A stretch of 7,377 bases of DNA, from NCBI GenBank assembly GCA_027451425.1, contig DAIDJH010000084.1:1-7377 (forward strand), in the 5' to 3' direction. How positions within the stretch are numbered: position 1 is the first letter of the stretch; the number at the start of each line of letters is the position of its first letter. The notes below the pieces were generated by a model that saw only the letters and a program-made list of their open reading frames with translations, did no database searches and had not been told where the DNA came from. The position numbers and the translations under genes are program-made. The DNA is from Bdellovibrionales bacterium. Its GTDB lineage: Bacteria; Bdellovibrionota; Bdellovibrionia; Bdellovibrionales; UBA1609. This document shows, piece by piece, positions 1 through 7,083 of the stretch.

Positions 1-1031
1 TGGCACAAAGGAAGTTAATTCTTATAACGGGTGCGTCTGGGTGGTTGTGCTCGCGGCTAGTTTCATTTATTGCCGGTTCACCAGATTACCAAGGTGCTCA
101 AATCCGCTGTCTATTGTTGCCCGGTCAAGACGTACCGGAATTAAAATGGTCACCGCAAATCGAATTGGTTTACGGTGATTTACGAAATCCACCAGATTGC
201 AAAAGATTTTTGAATAACGCGCAGGACGGTATTCTTTTTCATACGGCAGGCATGATTCATCCGCGTCGCATCTCAGAGTTATTCACAGTAAACGTGGGCG
301 GGACGCAAAATTTACTCAAGGCCGCAATCGACGCCGATGTAAAAAGAGCCATAATTATGTCATCAAATTCACCTTGCGGGGTCAACCCGCATAATGGCCA
401 CGTTTTTGATGAGTCTGCAGAATTTAACCCATACATGGGCTATGGTAAATCAAAAATGTTGATGGAAAAATTTGTGCGACAAGTTGCGGGCAGCGGGAGA
501 ATTGAAACCGTTATTATTCGCGCGCCGTGGTTTTACGGCCCAAACCAACCAGCGCGCCAGACCCTTTTCTTTAAAATGATTCGCGAAGGTAAGATGCCCA
601 TAATTGGGGGCGGTGAAAATCGGCGTTCAATGGCGTATATTGATAATCTTTGTGATGGGCTACTCTTGGCGGCAAAGAGTCCAAATGCGGCCGGTAAGAC
701 ATATTGGATTGCAGACGAGCGCCCCTACACGATAAATGAAATTGTAACCACAATTTCCGTACTTTTATCGAACGAATTTAAATTATCGACGAAGAATTCT
801 CAACCGCGCCTGCCGGGCGTCATTAGTGAAATCGCTGAGTGTGTGGATATGAGTCTACAAAAACTTGGGCTGTACAATCAAAAGATTCATGTGCTCTCTG
901 AAATGAACAAGACAATTGCATGCTCAATAAACAAGGCAAAATCAGAGCTTGGCTATAATCCAAGTGTTGATCTCAAAGAGGGCATGCGTCGAAGCATCAA
1001 GTGGGTCCTAGAGAAAGGTTATGAGATATGA
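1..1031 (+). CDS. NAD(P)-dependent sugar epimerase/dehydratase (extended SDR), start codon cut by window edge
   Basis: Extended short-chain dehydrogenase/reductase of the GalE/WcaG type, a cytoplasmic enzyme expected to act on an NDP-sugar. The frame is open to base 1. Bases 1-2 are TG, in register with the frame, so the true start is most likely an ATG or GTG beginning one base before the window. That gives about 343 residues, normal for the family. Numbered from that start, the Rossmann loop is T10-GASGWLC, with Cys17 in place of the usual third glycine. A GDLR segment lies near 60, an SSNS stretch at 121-124, and the catalytic YGKSK at Tyr148/Lys152, followed by RAPWFYGP. The in-frame TTG at 45 would delete the nucleotide-binding loop and is not a credible start. 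The stop overlaps the next gene's ATG (ATGA), suggesting translational coupling. Substrate and exact reaction (4-epimerase, dehydratase or reductase) cannot be fixed from sequence. Confidence 0.9.
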   Translation, partial: AQRKLILITGASGWLCSRLVSFIAGSPDYQGAQIRCLLLPGQDVPELKWSPQIELVYGDLRNPPDCKRFLNNAQDGILFHTAGMIHPRRISELFTVNVGGTQNLLKAAIDADVKRAIIMSSNSPCGVNPHNGHVFDESAEFNPYMGYGKSKMLMEKFVRQVAGSGRIETVIIRAPWFYGPNQPARQTLFFKMIREGKMPIIGGGENRRSMAYIDNLCDGLLLAAKSPNAAGKTYWIADERPYTINEIVTTISVLLSNEFKLSTKNSQPRLPGVISEIAECVDMSLQKLGLYNQKIHVLSEMNKTIACSINKAKSELGYNPSVDLKEGMRRSIKWVLEKGYEI

Positions 1032-2068
1032 ACCGAACAGCGTTGGTGACGGGTGGTAGTGGATACTTCGGCAGCCTTCTTGTGACTAAACTCTTGGAGC
1101 GCGGGTATGCCGTAAGAGTCTTCGATATCAACCCGCCAGACGAATCATTAAGCTCAGTCGAGGCAGTCATCGGTGATATCCGAGATTTGTCGGCGGTTAC
1201 GGCGGCTTGTTCGGGTATCCGATATGTTTTTCATAACGTTGCGCAAGTTCCATTGGCAAAAGATCGTAAACTATTTCAATCCGTGAATTGTGGTGGCACC
1301 CGAAATCTACTTGAGGCGTCTAAAATTCAAGGGGTGCAGAAGGTAGTTTACACGTCGTCAAGTGCTGTTTTTGGCATTCCAGATAAAAACCCAGTCACAG
1401 AGGGCACGGCACCAAAGCCACTTGAGGCGTACGGCGCCGCTAAGCTCGAGGGAGAAAATCTTTGCCAACAGTACAGAAAAATTGGTTTGGATGTTACAAT
1501 CATCCGACCACGGACAATAATTGGCCATGGCCGTCTTGGGATTTTTCAAATCCTTTTCGAATGGGTCTACAACGGGCAGAATATTCCTGTACTGGGCAGA
1601 GGCGACAACATTTATCAATTCGTTCATGCCGACGATCTAGCCGACGCATGTATATTGGCAGGCGAACGAAGGGGGGCGACACTTTATAATTGTGGTACCG
1701 ACAAATATTGCACTATGCGAGAAACGCTTGAAGAGCTGTGCAAACATGCTGGTACAGGTTCAAATGTGAAGTCTATCCCTATGTGGCCCGCCGAAGTGGG
1801 GATGAGGCTAACTGGCGCCATGGGGCTATCGCCACTTGGTCCCTATCATGCCCTGATGTACGGCAGATCATTATATTTCGACATAAGAAAAGCGCAAGCG
1901 GAGCTAAATTGGCGACCCGCATACTCCAATGCAGAAATGTTTAAGCAAAGTTATGATTGGTATGTAATCCACCGTGAGGACTTGCGAGGCCCAGATTCGA
2001 AAAATAGAAGCCCACATCGCTCTAACGTGAGGGAGGGAGTGCTCTCGCTTGTTAAGCACTGGGTTTAA
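1028..2068 (+). CDS. NAD-dependent sugar epimerase/dehydratase (extended SDR)
   Basis: A complete 346-residue extended SDR, the second of a tandem pair. The Rossmann loop is intact: G9-x2-G12-x2-G15, with Asp33 ending beta-strand 2, which favours NAD over NADP. The active site is canonical: TSSS at 109-112 and YGAAK with Tyr135/Lys139, then an IIRPRTIIG segment. It resembles the preceding gene around the NxGGTxNLLxA helix, so the two may be diverged paralogues working on successive intermediates. After the usual end of the fold near residue 315 there is a basic tail of about 30 residues ending in VKHWV, perhaps a membrane- or partner-facing segment. The start ATG overlaps the previous stop by 4 bp, with a GAGAAAGG purine run about 9 bases upstream. 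Possible roles are C4/C5 epimerisation or ketoreduction of an NDP-sugar, or a 3-beta-HSD-like activity. The substrate is not deducible. Confidence 0.9.
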   Translation: MNRTALVTGGSGYFGSLLVTKLLERGYAVRVFDINPPDESLSSVEAVIGDIRDLSAVTAACSGIRYVFHNVAQVPLAKDRKLFQSVNCGGTRNLLEASKIQGVQKVVYTSSSAVFGIPDKNPVTEGTAPKPLEAYGAAKLEGENLCQQYRKIGLDVTIIRPRTIIGHGRLGIFQILFEWVYNGQNIPVLGRGDNIYQFVHADDLADACILAGERRGATLYNCGTDKYCTMRETLEELCKHAGTGSNVKSIPMWPAEVGMRLTGAMGLSPLGPYHALMYGRSLYFDIRKAQAELNWRPAYSNAEMFKQSYDWYVIHREDLRGPDSKNRSPHRSNVREGVLSLVKHWV

Positions 2069-2135
2069 ATTAGCAATTGTTGTTAGAACTTGCGCTCTGA
2101 GTGTAGTTTTCGTATTGTTCAACGACAAAAAGTCT

Positions 2136-2143
2136 CGGGAGGG
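2136..2143 (+). promoter_or_regulatory. Ribosome binding site fixing a GTG start
   Basis: The sequence CGGGAGGG ends five bases before the GTG at 2149. It is the strongest Shine-Dalgarno-like run in the 80-bp gap and supports the GTG as the start of the NeuB-like gene. The first residues of the conserved barrel follow directly from this start. Confidence 0.65.
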
Positions 2144-2148
2144 CAATC

Positions 2149-3321
2149 GTGACTCTTAACAAGAATATTTTTGAAGATTTATTCGTGCTTGAGCTGGCCA
2201 ATAACCATTGGGGGCGCGTAGAAAGAGGCCTCAAAATCATAGAGGATTACTCAAAGATAGTTCGATTCAATAACGTTAGGGCTGCCATAAAGCTACAGTT
2301 TCGCGACGTCGACTCGTTTATTCATAAAGATTACCGACATAGAACAGACCTTCGTTATGTTAAAAAAACGTTGGAGACGCAACTAACCAAAGAAGAATAC
2401 GTTCGTATGGTCAGGGCTATCAAGGCCGGCGGCTGTTTGACGATGGTTACCCCATTTGATGAAAAGTCTGTCGACATGTGTGTAGAACTTGGGGTTGAAA
2501 TTATTAAAATTGCAAGCTCTGACATTAACGATTGGTTTCTGCTCGAGAAAATCGCGACGACTAAAAAGCCTGTTGTTTGTTCGACCGGAGGCTCTTCACT
2601 TAAGGATATCGATGACTTGGTCACCTTTTTTGAAAATAGACAAATCCCGCTCGCAATAAATCATTGTGTCTCAATATACCCGTCAGAGGACAGCGAGCTA
2701 GAAATAAATCAAATTGATTTTCTAAAAAACCGTTATCCGAACACGACGATTGGGTTTTCCACTCACGAATATAACAATTGGGAATGGACGGTAATGATGT
2801 CCTACGCGAAGGGAGCGCGCACATGGGAGCGTCACATCGACATTGACGATGGGACAACAAAGGTGCCCGCATACAATTCTTTGCCGGAACAGGTTGATGT
2901 GTGGTTTCGAGCATATAAAAAGGCCAAGGAAATTTGTGGTGCGCCGGGAACGCAAAAGCGAATTCCACCCGAAAAGGAAATTCGCTATTTGGACAAACTC
3001 GTTCGGGGCGTCTACGCAAAAACAGATTTGCCGGCGGGACATCGGTTAACCGATGAATCATGCTATTTAGCGGTCCCCTTGCTCAAGGGGCAAATTTCAT
3101 GCCGCGAATTCATGCGTGGCGAGGTGCTAACTAAGCCCATTAAGAAGGATTCGCCGATTCATATCGATGATATTGAAAGCCCTTACGCCGCTGATTCAGA
3201 TCTAAAGCGGATGATTTACGATCGCGGTCTTGATCCAAATGCCCCGGTTGGTGCGGATTTTCAACATGGGACACAAGCCGTAGCAAATGTGGCGACGGCG
3301 ACTAGAGATATGCGACATTAG
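2149..3321 (+). CDS. NeuB/SpsE-family (N-acetylneuraminate synthase-like) protein with SAF domain
   Basis: Family members condense phosphoenolpyruvate with an N-acyl hexosamine (ManNAc or a 2,4-diacetamido sugar) to make a nine-carbon ulosonic acid. A TIM barrel covers about residues 11-260 and a SAF/antifreeze-like domain about 280-343. Visible family residues: Glu15 and NNH at 18-20 (motif ELANNHWG), Lys49 in IKLQ, TPFD at 101-104, Lys120 in IKIASSD, His206 in STHEY and His229 in ERHID (likely metal ligands), and Arg286 in the SAF segment. The key catalytic pattern is therefore retained, though several motifs differ from textbook NeuB (for example KIASSD for KIPSGE). At 390 residues it is longer than the usual ~340-350, with a ~47-residue tail of no recognised domain. 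It lies 80 bp after the epimerase gene, probably in the same operon. No NeuA-type cytidylyltransferase is in the window, so the product could be sialic, legionaminic, pseudaminic or another ulosonic acid. Confidence 0.9.
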   Translation: MTLNKNIFEDLFVLELANNHWGRVERGLKIIEDYSKIVRFNNVRAAIKLQFRDVDSFIHKDYRHRTDLRYVKKTLETQLTKEEYVRMVRAIKAGGCLTMVTPFDEKSVDMCVELGVEIIKIASSDINDWFLLEKIATTKKPVVCSTGGSSLKDIDDLVTFFENRQIPLAINHCVSIYPSEDSELEINQIDFLKNRYPNTTIGFSTHEYNNWEWTVMMSYAKGARTWERHIDIDDGTTKVPAYNSLPEQVDVWFRAYKKAKEICGAPGTQKRIPPEKEIRYLDKLVRGVYAKTDLPAGHRLTDESCYLAVPLLKGQISCREFMRGEVLTKPIKKDSPIHIDDIESPYAADSDLKRMIYDRGLDPNAPVGADFQHGTQAVANVATATRDMRH

Positions 3322-4175
3322 GCAAGTTGAGATATTATTGAGAAAGCAAACGACTTTTTGCCCGCCACAGTTATCTCACGCTTCTCGAGCGCTAGAGGTT
3401 TTAGCCCGCAGGCGTCCAACAGCCTCCGCAAAGATTTTTCACTAAAAAAGTTGATGTGTTCGTGCCAATGCCGTTTGATATGAGCTGCGTTTCTGGCGAC
3501 AGTGTTTACGCGCATAAGCTCTTCAAGCGGCACTTCAATATATAGCGCTGTCTTTGAGCTCATGACTTCGACAATTTGCCGGAGATGTTCAATGGGGTAA
3601 CTCACATGCTCAAGCGTATGACTTGAAACAATGAGATCGTAAGAGCCCTTTGATAAACTATTTAAATTTAATCTCTGGGCTCCTTCTATCAGGGGGCTCG
3701 CTGAGATATCGTATACAAAGTGGTGGCGTGCTTGTTTGTGAAATGGTGTATTGGCCCCAGTTCCGCCGCCCCAGTCAAGTATAGATTCCGGGACGGCAAT
3801 GTATTTCTGAAGAAATATCTCAGTTTCTGGAATATGTGTGCTTTCTCCCATAAGTCTGAGGTTGCGCTCTCGATAGCCGGGCTCGAAAAACTCGCGAAGG
3901 CTTTCATATTCTAATTCACGATAATTACGATAAAGAGCGCCCATTTCATAATCGTCAAATCGCATATCCAAAAAGAGCGCATCGCAATTCAGACAGTGCA
4001 TGGTGCTGCAAATCGAGTAGGCATTCCCTATTTTTAAATCGCGTAGTCCCCATTCTGCTGTGATCTCCACGGGGTCCCAGTCGAAGACCCTTTTGGCGAC
4101 AAAGGGCATCAAGACGGCGGGTGTTCTTTCAAGCCGAGTGCTTTCACAACAAACACACGAGTCCGCGATTTTCAT
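3318..4175 (-). CDS. Class I SAM-dependent methyltransferase with N-terminal cysteine-pair (zinc-type) region
   Basis: A 285-residue methyltransferase, last gene of the minus-strand group. The N-terminus has C7-x2-C10 and, after a ~50-residue insert, C61-x2-C64, an arrangement that probably binds zinc, as in sugar C-methyltransferases of the TylC3 type. The Rossmann-fold SAM site follows: ILDWGGGTG at 132-140, an acidic beta-2 end near Asp156, and DLIVSSHTLEHV at 180-191. HEHINFFS at 238-245 and a helix ending in ACGLKP are typical of the family's C-terminal part. It is shorter than TylC3-like enzymes (~400 residues) and lacks their extra C-terminal domain, so C-methylation of a sugar is plausible but O-methylation is equally possible. 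The ATG has GCGAGG about 9 bases upstream and lies one base after the glycosyltransferase stop. Its own stop overlaps the converging gene's stop. Confidence 0.85.
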   Translation of the reverse strand: MKIADSCVCCESTRLERTPAVLMPFVAKRVFDWDPVEITAEWGLRDLKIGNAYSICSTMHCLNCDALFLDMRFDDYEMGALYRNYRELEYESLREFFEPGYRERNLRLMGESTHIPETEIFLQKYIAVPESILDWGGGTGANTPFHKQARHHFVYDISASPLIEGAQRLNLNSLSKGSYDLIVSSHTLEHVSYPIEHLRQIVEVMSSKTALYIEVPLEELMRVNTVARNAAHIKRHWHEHINFFSEKSLRRLLDACGLKPLALEKREITVAGKKSFAFSIISQLA

Positions 4176-4176
4176 T

Positions 4177-5421
4177 TTATAACCTCGCTATTGAGTTCTG
4201 TCGCTTTTGGATAGTGGCGTCTCTAATTCTGCGCCAGATTGAGCGCAGTTTGGTAAACATATTTTCCGAACAAAGTTTTCTGGCACAAAAACAACCCACG
4301 CGTTGAAAAGTGTCAAACGGTTCCTCAACAGCAATCGATATGCCAAGCAAATAACGAAATGTACGCCTCAGAATGAAGTCCCGATCGCCGTTAAAACAAC
4401 AGTGATATAATTGAGCCATATAGCTGTTAGCATTGAGGCCCGTCGTGGCTTCTATAAGGCGGCAGGCACCTACCGGATCAATTTTAAATGCTTTGTGTAT
4501 CAAGCTGGTCGCGACATGAAATCGCCGGAGCATTACGCCTCGGTTGGTAAACTGAATCGCAGCCCCGACAAGCGCGGAAGCCAGGTCATCGCATTGTCGA
4601 TCCGCCGGCAGGAATAAATTTAAAAATTCCAAAAGTAGTTCCTGGTCGGAATATTCCAAAATCGATGAAAACAGGCGCTCTTCACTAAGACCCAGCTTGA
4701 AAAATTCTTCTGTTTGTCGCCGCCGCCCGTACTTGCTATATAGTCGATCATTCGCACCATGAATTCGGATGCTCGAAAGCGCATCGCCCATAACGCAAAA
4801 TTTAACGGAAGGATTTAGGATAAGATCTTTCCAAAAAAAGGCGTCAGAAATTCGCGGATAAAATGGATCCCCAAAAGAACACTGACGTGCGATAGAGGTT
4901 TTTATCATAATTGTAGACTGGTGTAAGCGAAGGCCCGGAGCCTTAAACATATCGAGTAAGAGTTCTGCCCGACTCACGTCGGCGGGCATGGGCCTAGTAT
5001 TTACGGCGTCAGAAGAACCCCGATAGGGATCGCCGTAGGCATTAATGAAATTAACATTTGTAACTAAAAAATCTAAGTTGTCGCGCTCAATCTGAGTTAG
5101 CCCTTTTTCAATTTTCTGAGGAGAATAAAAGTCGTCATCGTGTAGTACGGCCATGTATTTAGTTGTTATCGTTGGCAGCAGATTTATGCGAAAGCCCATT
5201 CCGTAGGTGTTCTCTTTTTCTTCGTAAATTTGAACATCTTCGCCGCGGACGGCATCGCGGATCAGGGCCCGATAGTCTGCGGCGCACCCGTTATCGTAAA
5301 TGACAACACGCATTTTATCTCGCGCAGTTTGGGATAAAACGGAATCAAGGGCATCCTTAAAATAGCGTTTGTGCGAGTAACAGGAGATTACAACTGTGAC
5401 TAAATCATCCTTAATTTCCAA
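4177..5421 (-). CDS. Family 2 glycosyltransferase with long C-terminal extension
   Basis: A GT-A fold, inverting, GT2-type transferase predicted to add a sugar from a nucleotide donor to a lipid-linked or surface acceptor at the cytoplasmic face. The first ~100 residues carry the donor-binding signature: TVVISCYSHKRYFKDALDSV at 9-28, IYDNG at 41-45, and the metal-binding LHDDD at 93-97. HQST followed about 25 residues later by SDAFFWKDL fits the acceptor half of the fold. From about residue 230 to 414 nothing is recognised. This part is helical-looking and has unusual cysteine clusters (HCC, then CFC and a further Cys near 380). No transmembrane segment stands out. The start is TTG: no other start lies in frame after the upstream stop, and a ribosome site supports it. 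The gene is 29 bp after the SDR gene and 1 bp before the methyltransferase, so co-transcription is likely. Donor and linkage are unknown. Confidence 0.85.
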   Translation of the reverse strand: MEIKDDLVTVVISCYSHKRYFKDALDSVLSQTARDKMRVVIYDNGCAADYRALIRDAVRGEDVQIYEEKENTYGMGFRINLLPTITTKYMAVLHDDDFYSPQKIEKGLTQIERDNLDFLVTNVNFINAYGDPYRGSSDAVNTRPMPADVSRAELLLDMFKAPGLRLHQSTIMIKTSIARQCSFGDPFYPRISDAFFWKDLILNPSVKFCVMGDALSSIRIHGANDRLYSKYGRRRQTEEFFKLGLSEERLFSSILEYSDQELLLEFLNLFLPADRQCDDLASALVGAAIQFTNRGVMLRRFHVATSLIHKAFKIDPVGACRLIEATTGLNANSYMAQLYHCCFNGDRDFILRRTFRYLLGISIAVEEPFDTFQRVGCFCARKLCSENMFTKLRSIWRRIRDATIQKRQNSIARL

Positions 5422-5425
5422 GAAC

Positions 5426-5432
5426 CCACCTT
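5426..5432 (-). promoter_or_regulatory. Ribosome binding site deciding a TTG start
   Basis: On the minus strand AAGGTGG precedes the TTG at 5421, with the AAGG core seven bases away. The in-frame stretch between the upstream TAA and this TTG has no ATG or GTG, so the site and the TTG together define the glycosyltransferase start. Confidence 0.65.
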
Positions 5433-5450
5433 TTCTATTGGTAAGTTAGC

Positions 5451-6200
5451 CTATTGTGGGAGTACTCCGCTGTCTACATTCCAGCATTGACCTGTGACGG
5501 TTGAAGCACCTTCGCTCGCCAGAAAAACACACAAAGCGCCCACATTTTCGGCAGTTGGCAGTCGATTGAGCGCGGCATTGCTGCTGGTGAATGCCTTTAG
5601 GAATTCGTCAACTTTTTGACCCTGCGCAGGTGAGTGTGAATATGTCAATGTTTCCAGTATCATCGGAGTTTGAACAAACACCGGACATATGGCGTTGACC
5701 CGAATGTCAGAGGGGCCGAGCTCCTTTGCTAAAGCTTGGGTCATCCCATTGACTGCGAACTTTGATGCACAATAAGCGGAGTTATTGCTACTGCCACGTT
5801 TACCGGCCAAACTTGATATATTTATTATACACCCTCCGGACTTCATCACGGACGCCGCTGCTTGACATCCCCAAAACGTTCCCGCAGCGTTGGTGTCATT
5901 TAGTAAGCTCCAGAATTCTTCATCAATTTCGGCAAGCGGCTTCCAAATTGAAACGCCCGCACAATTTACATAAACATCGAGGCGTCCCGTCCATTCGAGA
6001 GCCGAGTTTACAAGTCCAACGTGATCGCCTCGCTTGCGAACGTCGCAATATGAAATTTTCGTGTTGTGCCCGTAGTTTTTGTCCAAATTTTTTCGTGCGC
6101 CGATGAGAACGTGGTCACCCATTTGTTGGAACGCTTTAACAATACCAAGTCCGATTCCAGTTGTGCCACCGGTTACAACAATTGTTCTTTTTTGAGTCAT
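5451..6200 (-). CDS. Classical SDR oxidoreductase, probably NADP-dependent
   Basis: A complete 249-residue classical SDR (FabG-like fold, normally a tetramer). It has the T10-G11-x3-G15-x-G17 cofactor loop, NCAG at 79-82 (a variant of NNAG), the structural Asn104, and catalytic Ser130, Tyr143 and Lys147 (YCASK). Beta-strand 2 ends in GARK (residues 34-37) with no acidic residue, which favours NADP(H) and so reduction. The C-terminus GQCWNVDSGVLPQ matches the usual GxxxxVDGG ending. It starts at ATG with AAAGGAAA about eight bases upstream, 10 bp after the stop of another SDR. In this setting it most likely reduces a keto-sugar or a carbonyl made by a neighbouring enzyme. Generic FabG-like or alcohol dehydrogenase activity cannot be excluded from sequence. 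Confidence 0.9.
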   Translation of the reverse strand: MTQKRTIVVTGGTTGIGLGIVKAFQQMGDHVLIGARKNLDKNYGHNTKISYCDVRKRGDHVGLVNSALEWTGRLDVYVNCAGVSIWKPLAEIDEEFWSLLNDTNAAGTFWGCQAAASVMKSGGCIINISSLAGKRGSSNNSAYCASKFAVNGMTQALAKELGPSDIRVNAICPVFVQTPMILETLTYSHSPAQGQKVDEFLKAFTSSNAALNRLPTAENVGALCVFLASEGASTVTGQCWNVDSGVLPQ

Positions 6201-6211
6201 AAAATTTTCCT

Positions 6212-6988
6212 TTAAATCGTCATTGCAGAATATCCGCCGTCAACACGGATATCAGCTCCAGTTACGAACTGTGCAGCATCTGAGGCAAGCCAAAGAGTGG
6301 CACCGATGAGTTCATGGGGCTCCCCGTAGCGTCTCATGGGTGTGTGGCCTAAAATCTGACTTTCACGCTCTGGGGTTATGAAATTCTTCCTGTTCCATTC
6401 GGTGGGGAAGAAACCCGGGCGCAACGAATTAACGCGAACTCCGCATGGTGCTAATTCTCGCGCTACGTTTTCGGTCAGATTTCGCAATGCCGATTTGGAT
6501 GACGAATAGGCAAAGGCCTTTGAAAGCGGAGGCTCGGCGGCCGTAGAAGTGATGTTAATAATTGAGCCGTAGCCGATTTCTTTCATTTTTGCGCCAAAAA
6601 CCTGACATCCGAATAGGGCGCCTTTTACGTTAACGGCAAAAATGCGTTCCCATTCTTGTTCAGTAATTTCAAATAACGGAGTGGGTGCATTGATGCCCGC
6701 GCCGTTAACTAGTACGTCAACGCGGCCAAAACGATCTAATGTAAAATTGAGTACCGATTCGTGGTCAGACTTGCAAGTGACATCCGCCTCGCAAGGTACT
6801 GCTTTGCCTTGCATGCCGATCAAATTTTGGCATTGGTCTTCAGCTTTTTTCTTGTTGGAGTCGACAAGAACAACAGAACAGCCGGCTTGGGCAAACCCTG
6901 TTGCAATCGCGCCGCAAAGGAGACCGCCTGCGCCGGTGACTACAGCGACTTTACCGTGCAAATTGAACAAATTTTCGATATAGCCCAT
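6212..6988 (-). CDS. Classical SDR oxidoreductase, probably NAD-dependent
   Basis: A classical SDR of 258 residues, first gene of the minus-strand group. The chosen start is the ATG at 6988, because GGGGAG lies 10 bases upstream. A TTG at 7006 in the same frame would add six residues but place that ribosome site inside the gene. Features: an atypical glycine loop TGAGGLLC at 18-25, with Leu23 and Cys25 where the standard TGxxxGxG has glycines; Asp43 ending beta-2 (NAD preference); NGAG at 95-98; Asn120; catalytic Ser148, Tyr161 and Lys165 (YSSSK); and a C-terminal GADIRVDGG. A GGGxLx-type loop also occurs in SDRs of the mannonate/gluconate oxidoreductase kind, so the enzyme may oxidise or reduce a sugar or polyol. 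It differs in cofactor signature from the SDR downstream, so the pair could do an oxidation-reduction sequence. Substrate unknown. Confidence 0.88.
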   Translation of the reverse strand: MGYIENLFNLHGKVAVVTGAGGLLCGAIATGFAQAGCSVVLVDSNKKKAEDQCQNLIGMQGKAVPCEADVTCKSDHESVLNFTLDRFGRVDVLVNGAGINAPTPLFEITEQEWERIFAVNVKGALFGCQVFGAKMKEIGYGSIINITSTAAEPPLSKAFAYSSSKSALRNLTENVARELAPCGVRVNSLRPGFFPTEWNRKNFITPERESQILGHTPMRRYGEPHELIGATLWLASDAAQFVTGADIRVDGGYSAMTI

Positions 6989-7083
6989 AATTGTGCCACT
7001 CCCCAATTTTCAAGGTTACGAATGCATTTTTTACGCTTATGATGTAAATCCGCTCAAAAAGCAATCCTTACTGTGGGGCCGCT
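6989..7083. promoter_or_regulatory. Divergent intergenic region with candidate promoters
   Basis: This 95-bp gap separates the minus-strand operon from the plus-strand ThDP enzyme gene, so promoters for both directions are expected here. On the plus strand TATGAT at 7038-7043 is a five-of-six match to a sigma-70 -10 box, about 40 bases before the ATG, but the hexamer 17 bases upstream (GTTACG) is a poor -35. On the minus strand a TTGCTT/CATAAG pair with a 17-base spacer is a weaker candidate. GGGGAG at 6999-7004 on the minus strand is the ribosome site for the SDR. No clear operator palindrome was seen. Confidence 0.4.

Noticed and set aside
45..47. In-frame TTG as the start of the first epimerase
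   Set aside because: It would remove the beta-strand and most of the glycine loop encoded at 3-44. The open frame reaches base 1, where TG is consistent with a start codon cut by the window edge.
2069..2148. Separate promoter for the NeuB-like gene in the 80-bp gap
   Set aside because: The best pair found (TTGCGC, 17 bases, TATTGT) has three and four of six matches, which AT-rich sequence gives by chance. Read-through from the epimerase genes is simpler. No terminator hairpin is visible either.
2621..3061. 146-codon open frame on the minus strand opposite the NeuB-like gene
   Set aside because: Its translation shows no domain, while the plus strand carries clear family motifs over the same bases. 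It is a coding shadow.
7004..7006. In-frame TTG as the start of the NAD-type SDR
   Set aside because: No purine-rich site precedes it, and GGGGAG at 6999-7004 is better placed for the ATG at 6988, where SDR homology begins.
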